A DNA stretch of 64,000 bases from Planctomycetota bacterium (GTDB lineage Bacteria > Planctomycetota > UBA8742 > UBA2392). A program made the position numbers and the translations under genes. The stretch covers positions 787,028-851,027 of the forward strand of contig JAOSKM010000003.1 of assembly GCA_027493625.1 (NCBI GenBank), in the 5' to 3' direction. The notes beneath the pieces were generated by a model, which did not search any database, was not told the DNA's origin, and was given only the letters and a program-made list of their open reading frames with translations. Positions 59,734 through 64,000 of this stretch are shown piece after piece. How positions within the stretch are numbered: the first letter of the stretch is position 1; each line of letters starts with the position of its first letter.

Positions 59734-60864
59734 CTAGTCGTCCTTCTTCTCTTCTGTCTTCTCGTCGGCCTTCGCTGAAGCCTCGGCGGACGTTTCCGCC
59801 TTCGGCTGCTCAGCGGGCTTCTCGTCCGCCTTGTGCTCGTGGCCGCCGTGGTGCTCCTCGGCGTAGGGGCCGTCCACGTACTCGTGCTCTTCCTTCACGA
59901 ACAGCACGTTCAGCACCGAGGGTTCCAGCAGCAGGATCAGCAGCGCCGCCGCCAGCAGCGCGAAAATCGGCAGGTAGTTCGAGTCGCGTTCGGTACCCAC
60001 CTCGCGGGCCTGCTGCTCGAAGAACGTGGTCACCGCCAGCAGCTCCGCTTCGGTCAGCGGGCCGCCGCCTTCCACGTCCTTGTAGTAATAGTGCGCTGCC
60101 GGGGCGCCGGCGCCGGACAGCATCTCAAACAGGCCGTCGGCGTAGTTGCGCTTCTCGTCCTTGCCCAGGCGGCGCGCCAGCACATAGGTGTCGGCAATGT
60201 TGCCCGCCAGGTTGGCGCCGCGCAGGCCGGTCTGGGCACCCGCCGTATGGCAGCCGGTGCAGGAAGGCGCGCCGTACTCAAAACCCCTGCTTCCGCTGAC
60301 CAGCTCGCGCCCGAGCTCCACCTGCTTCAGGTAATCGGCTTCGACGAAGTCGACGCCGCGGAAGCGCAGAATGTAGTCGATCAGGTCGAGGATCTGGCGG
60401 TCGGTGACAGCTGCGGCCAGGCCGCCGCGCGCGCTCATCTGCACGCCGGGGCCGCCGTTCGCTTCCTGCGCCGCCTTGAAGTAGGGGTCCGCCGAGTACT
60501 TGTCGGCGCCGCCCGGCTCAACGGTCTTGATGAACTCGAGCAGGCGCTGCTGCACCGCCTTGCCCTCGTGGGCCGGGCCCTTGCTGACCCGGTCGAACAG
60601 CCCGGCGAAACCCGGGCCGACCTTGTAGTCGGCGCCCAGGGAGTGGCAGGCGCTGCATGCGCTGTCGAACAGCTTCTTGCCGGGGTGGTCGGCGGCGCCG
60701 TCCCACTGGGCGGCGAATTCGCCGGCGTCCTTGACGCCCGCGGGCAACTCGGCGTCGGGGATTTTCTCGACAGCCTGAGCCTGGGCAACGGTGTAACCGA
60801 GCGCGCCGAACGCGACGGCCGCGCATGCCAGAAGGGTCAGCCAACGAAGCGAGCGCACTCGCAC
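59734..60864 (-). CDS. Membrane-anchored diheme cytochrome c
   Basis: The 376-residue protein starts at GTG 60864 with AGGAG 6 bases upstream. It has a signal sequence (RSLRWLTLLACAAVAFGALG) and two cytochrome c domains with CSACHS (about 70) and CTGCHT (about 210). A C-terminal anchor lies at about 300-325 (IFALLAAALLILLLEPSVL), and a Lys/Glu/His-rich tail follows. It is first in the operon with the NarI-like gene and actABCDEF, so it probably belongs to the same electron-transfer unit, for example as b-to-c heme conduit. No close named family recognised. Confidence 0.85.
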   Translation of the reverse strand: MRVRSLRWLTLLACAAVAFGALGYTVAQAQAVEKIPDAELPAGVKDAGEFAAQWDGAADHPGKKLFDSACSACHSLGADYKVGPGFAGLFDRVSKGPAHEGKAVQQRLLEFIKTVEPGGADKYSADPYFKAAQEANGGPGVQMSARGGLAAAVTDRQILDLIDYILRFRGVDFVEADYLKQVELGRELVSGSRGFEYGAPSCTGCHTAGAQTGLRGANLAGNIADTYVLARRLGKDEKRNYADGLFEMLSGAGAPAAHYYYKDVEGGGPLTEAELLAVTTFFEQQAREVGTERDSNYLPIFALLAAALLILLLEPSVLNVLFVKEEHEYVDGPYAEEHHGGHEHKADEKPAEQPKAETSAEASAKADEKTEEKKDD

Positions 60865-61192
60865 CTTGCTCTCCTCGCGCCCTGGGGCGCGTGGAACAGG
60901 CCGCCGCGAGGTCGAGTTGCACCTCGCATCCATCACTGCCGCCGTGTTCCGGTTTCAATCTCCGCCTGATCTGGACGCGTTTCCGTCGGAATCTTCGCGT
61001 GCAGATTTCTCTCGCGGTCGCTGCTGTATACACAGGGGGAAATCGCGAATAAACCCCCTAGATTTAACTTGGCGTCGAATTTCGACGCGCAGGTCCGATT
61101 GACTGAAACCCCCTAGTTTCAGGGGCTCGCGGGCTGTGACACTCGGCGCAGTGCCGGGTGTTTTGCAGACTGTTTCGGTAGGGATTGGCGCG
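60865..61192 (-). promoter_or_regulatory. Promoter/leader region of the respiratory operon
   Basis: This 328-bp gap between the operon start and the lepA end has no credible gene. It holds a perfect palindrome GCGTCGAA-T-TTCGACGC (61072-61088), two AAACCCCCTAG direct repeats (61051 and 61109) and a TATACA element (about 61026-61031 on the plus strand) that could be a -10 box. These are candidate regulator sites for an operon whose expression should respond to respiration state. No protein is assigned to them. Confidence 0.4.
61072..61088. promoter_or_regulatory. 17-bp palindrome, candidate operator
   Basis: GCGTCGAA and TTCGACGC flank a single T, giving a perfect dyad typical of dimeric repressor or activator sites. 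It lies about 210 bp upstream of the first operon gene and about 100 bp behind the candidate -10 element, so it fits an activator or remote-operator position. Confidence 0.45.
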
Positions 61193-63005
61193 TCAGGTGT
61201 TGTCCACCTTCAACACGGACAGGAACGCGCCCTGCGGCACCTCGACGCCGCCGATCATCTTCATGCGCTTCTTGCCCTTCTTCTGCTTCTCCAGCAGCTT
61301 CTTCTTGCGCGAGATGTCGCCGCCGTAGCACTTGGCCAGCACGTTCTTGCCCATCGCGCCGATCTTCTCGCTCGCGATGATCTTGCCGCCGATCGCGGCC
61401 TGCAGGTTGACGACAAACAGGTGCTTGGGAATCTCTTCCTTCAGCTTCTTGAGCAGGTTGCGCCCGCGCTGTTCGGCGAACTGGCGGTGGACGATCATGG
61501 CCAGCGCGTCCACTTCCTCGCCTGCGATCAGGATGCGCACCTTGACCAGGTCCGCGGGCTCCGAAGCCCGTGGGCTCGTAGTCCATGGTCGCGTAGCCGC
61601 GGGTGCCGGACTTCAGCTTGTCGAAGTAATCGAAAATCACCTCGGCCAGCGGCATCCGGAAACTCAGCAGCACGCGGTCCTTGCCCAGGTGCTCCTGGTT
61701 CAGGAACAGCCCCCGGCGCTCCAGCGACAGCGACATCACGTTGCCGATGTACTCGGTGGGGGTGATTACGCTGAGCCTCACCATCGGCTCCAGAATCTCC
61801 TTGTACTGCGTGGGGTCGGGCAGGTCGCCGGCCTTGGAGATGCGCCGGATGCTGTTGTCGGGCAGCCGGATCTCGTAGGTCACGTTGGGCGCGCTCTGCA
61901 CCAGGTCGAGGCCCAGTTCGCGCTCCACGCGCTCCTGGAAAATCTCCATGTGCAGCAGGCCCAGAAAGCCGCAGCGGAAGCCGCTTCCCAGCGCATCGCT
62001 CTGCTCGGGCACGTAGGTGATGCTGCTGTCGGAAAGGGTGATCTTCTGCAGGCCCTTGCGCAGCGCATCGAACTCGCTGGCGTTGGTCGGGTACACGCCC
62101 GCGTACACCATCGGCTGCGGCTTCTTGTAGCCGGGCAGCGGCTGCACTTCGTCCTTATGCTTGCTCAGCGTAAGCGTGTCGCCCACGCCCACGTCCTGCA
62201 CGGTCTTGATGCCGCAGATGACGTAGCCCACCTCGCCGGCCTTCAGCGCGCCCTGCTTCTGCAGGCCCATGCGCACCACCCCGACCTCGAGCACGTCGTA
62301 TTCACTGCGCGTGCCCACCATGAAAATGCGGTCGCCGGCCTTCAGCACGCCATCGCGCACGCGCACGTACACCACCACGCCGCGGTAGTCGTCGTAGACC
62401 GCGTCAAAAATCAGCGCGGTCAGGGGCGCGTTCACGTCGCCCACGGGCGGCGGCACGCGCTTCACGATTTCATCCACCAGCACGTCCACGCCCAGGCCGG
62501 TCTTGCCGCTGACCTTCACGATGCTGGCTGTTTCCGTACCGAAGGCGGCCTCGAGCTCATTGCAGGTGCGCTCGAAGTCGGCGGCCACCATGTCGACCTT
62601 GTTCGCGACGGGGATGACCTCGAGGTCGGCGCCGAGCGCGAGGTACATGTTGGCCACGGTCTGGGCCTGGATGCCCTGGGTCGAGTCCACCAGCAGCAGC
62701 GCGCCCTCGCAGGCGTTCATGGCGCGGCTGACCTCATAGCCGAAGTCCACGTGGCCAGGGGTGTCGATCAGGTTGAACAGGTAGTCCTGCCCGTTCAGCG
62801 TCATGGGCAGCGCGATCGCCTTGGCCTTGATGGTGATGCCGCGCTCGCGCTCGAGGTCCATGCTGTCCATGGTCTGCTCAACCAGCTTGCGCTTGTCGAC
62901 CGCGTGCGACATGGAAAGCAGCCGGTCGGCCAGCGTCGACTTGCCGTGGTCAATGTGCGCGATGATGCAGAAGTTGCGGATTTGGCTGAGCGGGAAGTCG
63001 TGCAC
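61193..63005 (-). CDS. lepA: Elongation factor 4 (LepA), frame broken by one base
   Basis: The 603-residue translational GTPase back-translocates stalled ribosomes. G-domain motifs [23 protein letters not shown] and NKVDM are present, and the C-terminal RNA-binding domain is read in a second frame ([19 protein letters not shown] to LSVLKVDNT). The break is in TTCGGAG (bases 61561-61562, plus CC); one G fewer gives [13 protein letters not shown], the expected conserved sequence. Start is GTG 63005 by family alignment, without an evident ribosome site. An error in the sequence is likelier than a pseudogene. Confidence 0.93.
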
Positions 63006-63320
63006 GGCAGTCCAGTTTCAAACGTTGCCCGATAGATACCAACGCCGCACGGATACGCCAGATGCGGGGTGTGCGCCAAACCGGAATTTGGAGCCGGCAA
63101 CCTCGGCTCGGTCCCTGCAGGTTCTCCCGCTGCGGCCGTGATTTCTCACGAAGCACTGCAACACGAAGGAACAAAGGAGCGAAGGGTCCGGCGCGATCCG
63201 CTTGCTGCTTCTGCTCGGGGATGCTGGAGTCACGCCGGGACGCAAAGAACGGCGCCGCCCTTGCGTTGTTTCGCGCCAGCTGGCGCACAGGCAGCAGCGG
63301 CCTCAGCGCGGGATTTCCAG
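63006..63320. other. Gap without recognised genes, CCACGAAGG-like repeat in the middle
   Basis: The 315-bp gap between lepA and the partial gene contains CTCACGAAGCACTGCAACACG and AAGGAACAAAGGAGCGAAGG (about 63145-63185), a degenerate member of the 9115 family. No promoter, RNA gene or protein is clear. GTTCGCACTGCC-like sequences are not structured enough to call. Confidence 0.5.
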
Positions 63321-64000
63321 TCAGGGCAGTGCGTAGCCGTCGTTGCGCAGGCGGGCGTTGAGATCGTCGAGCGCCTTGACGAAGGCGTCCTTCTCAAGAC
63401 CCTTCAGCGCCAGGTCGTCATATTTGTTGGGGTGGGCCTGGCGCAGGTTCGAAATCAGCACTTCGGCCACCACCTCGCGCGAGTCGCCGGGCTCCGGCTT
63501 CTTGCGCAGCTGCTCGACGGCCGCGGGCACGAACTGGTCGCGCAGGGGCCCGCCGGCCAGGCCGGTGAGTTCCTGCTTCAGATCGTCGTCGATGGCGCCC
63601 GACAGCGCCTTGCCGATGCGCTCGGCTATGGCGGTTCGCACCGCGGCACTCAGGCTGGCGCGGAAGGCCTTGTACTCGGGGGTGTCGCGTTCGGCCTGGG
63701 TCAGGCTGTGGTCGAGGCGCACCACCAGCAGCGCCAGCTGGACGGGCTTCTTCTCGATCATCGGCTGCATGGCGCCGGTCAGGATCGCGACGCGGTCGGA
63801 CTTCAGTACCATCAGGTAGCCGAGCGCGTCGTTGCCGCCGTAGTCGGTCTCCAGCAGCTCCTTGAGCAGCGCGATGTGGTCTTCGCGCGTCTGCAGCAGC
63901 ACGGCCAGCAGCGCGCGCAGCGCCTCGCGCATGGTCTTGCGTGAGTCGGGGTTGGTGGGCTGCACGGCCTCGGTGCTGCGGGCGCGATCCAGCAGGCGCT
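63321..64000 (-). CDS. Helical protein of unknown function (partial, right edge)
   Basis: The frame stays open from the stop at 63321 to the right edge, giving at least 226 residues. The GTG at 63965 is only one possible start, and upstream in-frame codons (LLDRARSTEAV) look coding. The sequence is almost entirely helical and charged (LQTREDHIALLKELLETDYG, LDHSLTQAERDTPEY), with no signal peptide or motif visible in the part present. No family recognised. Confidence 0.65.
   Translation of the reverse strand, partial: RLLDRARSTEAVQPTNPDSRKTMREALRALLAVLLQTREDHIALLKELLETDYGGNDALGYLMVLKSDRVAILTGAMQPMIEKKPVQLALLVVRLDHSLTQAERDTPEYKAFRASLSAAVRTAIAERIGKALSGAIDDDLKQELTGLAGGPLRDQFVPAAVEQLRKKPEPGDSREVVAEVLISNLRQAHPNKYDDLALKGLEKDAFVKALDDLNARLRNDGYALP

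Overview
The window is a 64 kb, GC-rich, gene-dense piece of bacterial chromosome. It has no rRNA or tRNA that I could recognise, no integrase or transposase, and no CRISPR array. The gene content is mainly chromosomal housekeeping and respiration plus large secreted TPR/beta-sandwich proteins. The closest overall fit I can argue for is Planctomycetota or a relative: alternative complex III (Act) in place of bc1, a small lipoprotein cytochrome c of planctomycete style, tandem DUF3857 proteins, and orphan TPR proteins with the C-terminal part of signalling ATPases. This placement is an inference from family content, not from a marker tree.

Layout. 1-7.4 kb: two tandem secreted TPR/DUF3857/transglutaminase-like proteins (the first runs off the left edge). 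7.6-12 kb: leucyl aminopeptidase and a molybdate transport operon modABC. 12-20.5 kb: NIF3-like protein, a 4-TM protein, a TPR protein, a UDP-sugar pyrophosphorylase, a low-complexity membrane protein with four D-x-T-x-F-S-P motifs, an orphan DNA methyltransferase and a nucleophile-less dienelactone-hydrolase relative. 20.5-31.8 kb: zinc-ribbon membrane protein, YaeQ-like protein, DUF4870 protein, metK, PAP2 phosphatase, thermonuclease, a second TPR protein, a class V aminotransferase and glyA. 31.9-39.9 kb: lipoproteins, a 1037-residue secreted protein, a PilX-like pilus protein, YdeI-like protein and cytochrome c. 39.9-49.7 kb: DinB-like proteins, CCA/poly(A) nucleotidyltransferase, APC permease, small membrane proteins, a stand-alone nuoM, an EF-hand protein and xthA. 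49.9-61 kb: an outer-membrane barrel and a tightly packed operon encoding diheme cytochrome c, NarI-like cytochrome b and ActABCDEF. 61.2-64 kb: lepA and a partial gene at the right edge.

The most interesting functional unit is the respiratory operon on the minus strand (60864 down to 51356). A membrane-anchored diheme cytochrome c and a NarI-like cytochrome b precede the six Act genes with gaps of 6 to 19 bp, suggesting a b-heme-augmented alternative complex III or a dedicated donor/acceptor module.

The other striking layer is non-coding. At least five families of palindromic or repeated DNA sit in the intergenic gaps: CTGAAAC heptads that run right up to start codons, GGTCAGACCC hairpins, a CTTCCAG-loop hairpin cassette, a 164-bp multi-hairpin element with terminal inverted repeats, and CCACGAAGG repeats. 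Finally, five genes (yaeQ-like, ExbD-like lipoprotein, cca, narI-like, lepA) are each broken by a single-base change in a homopolymer. Because two of them are near-essential, I read these mostly as sequence errors.
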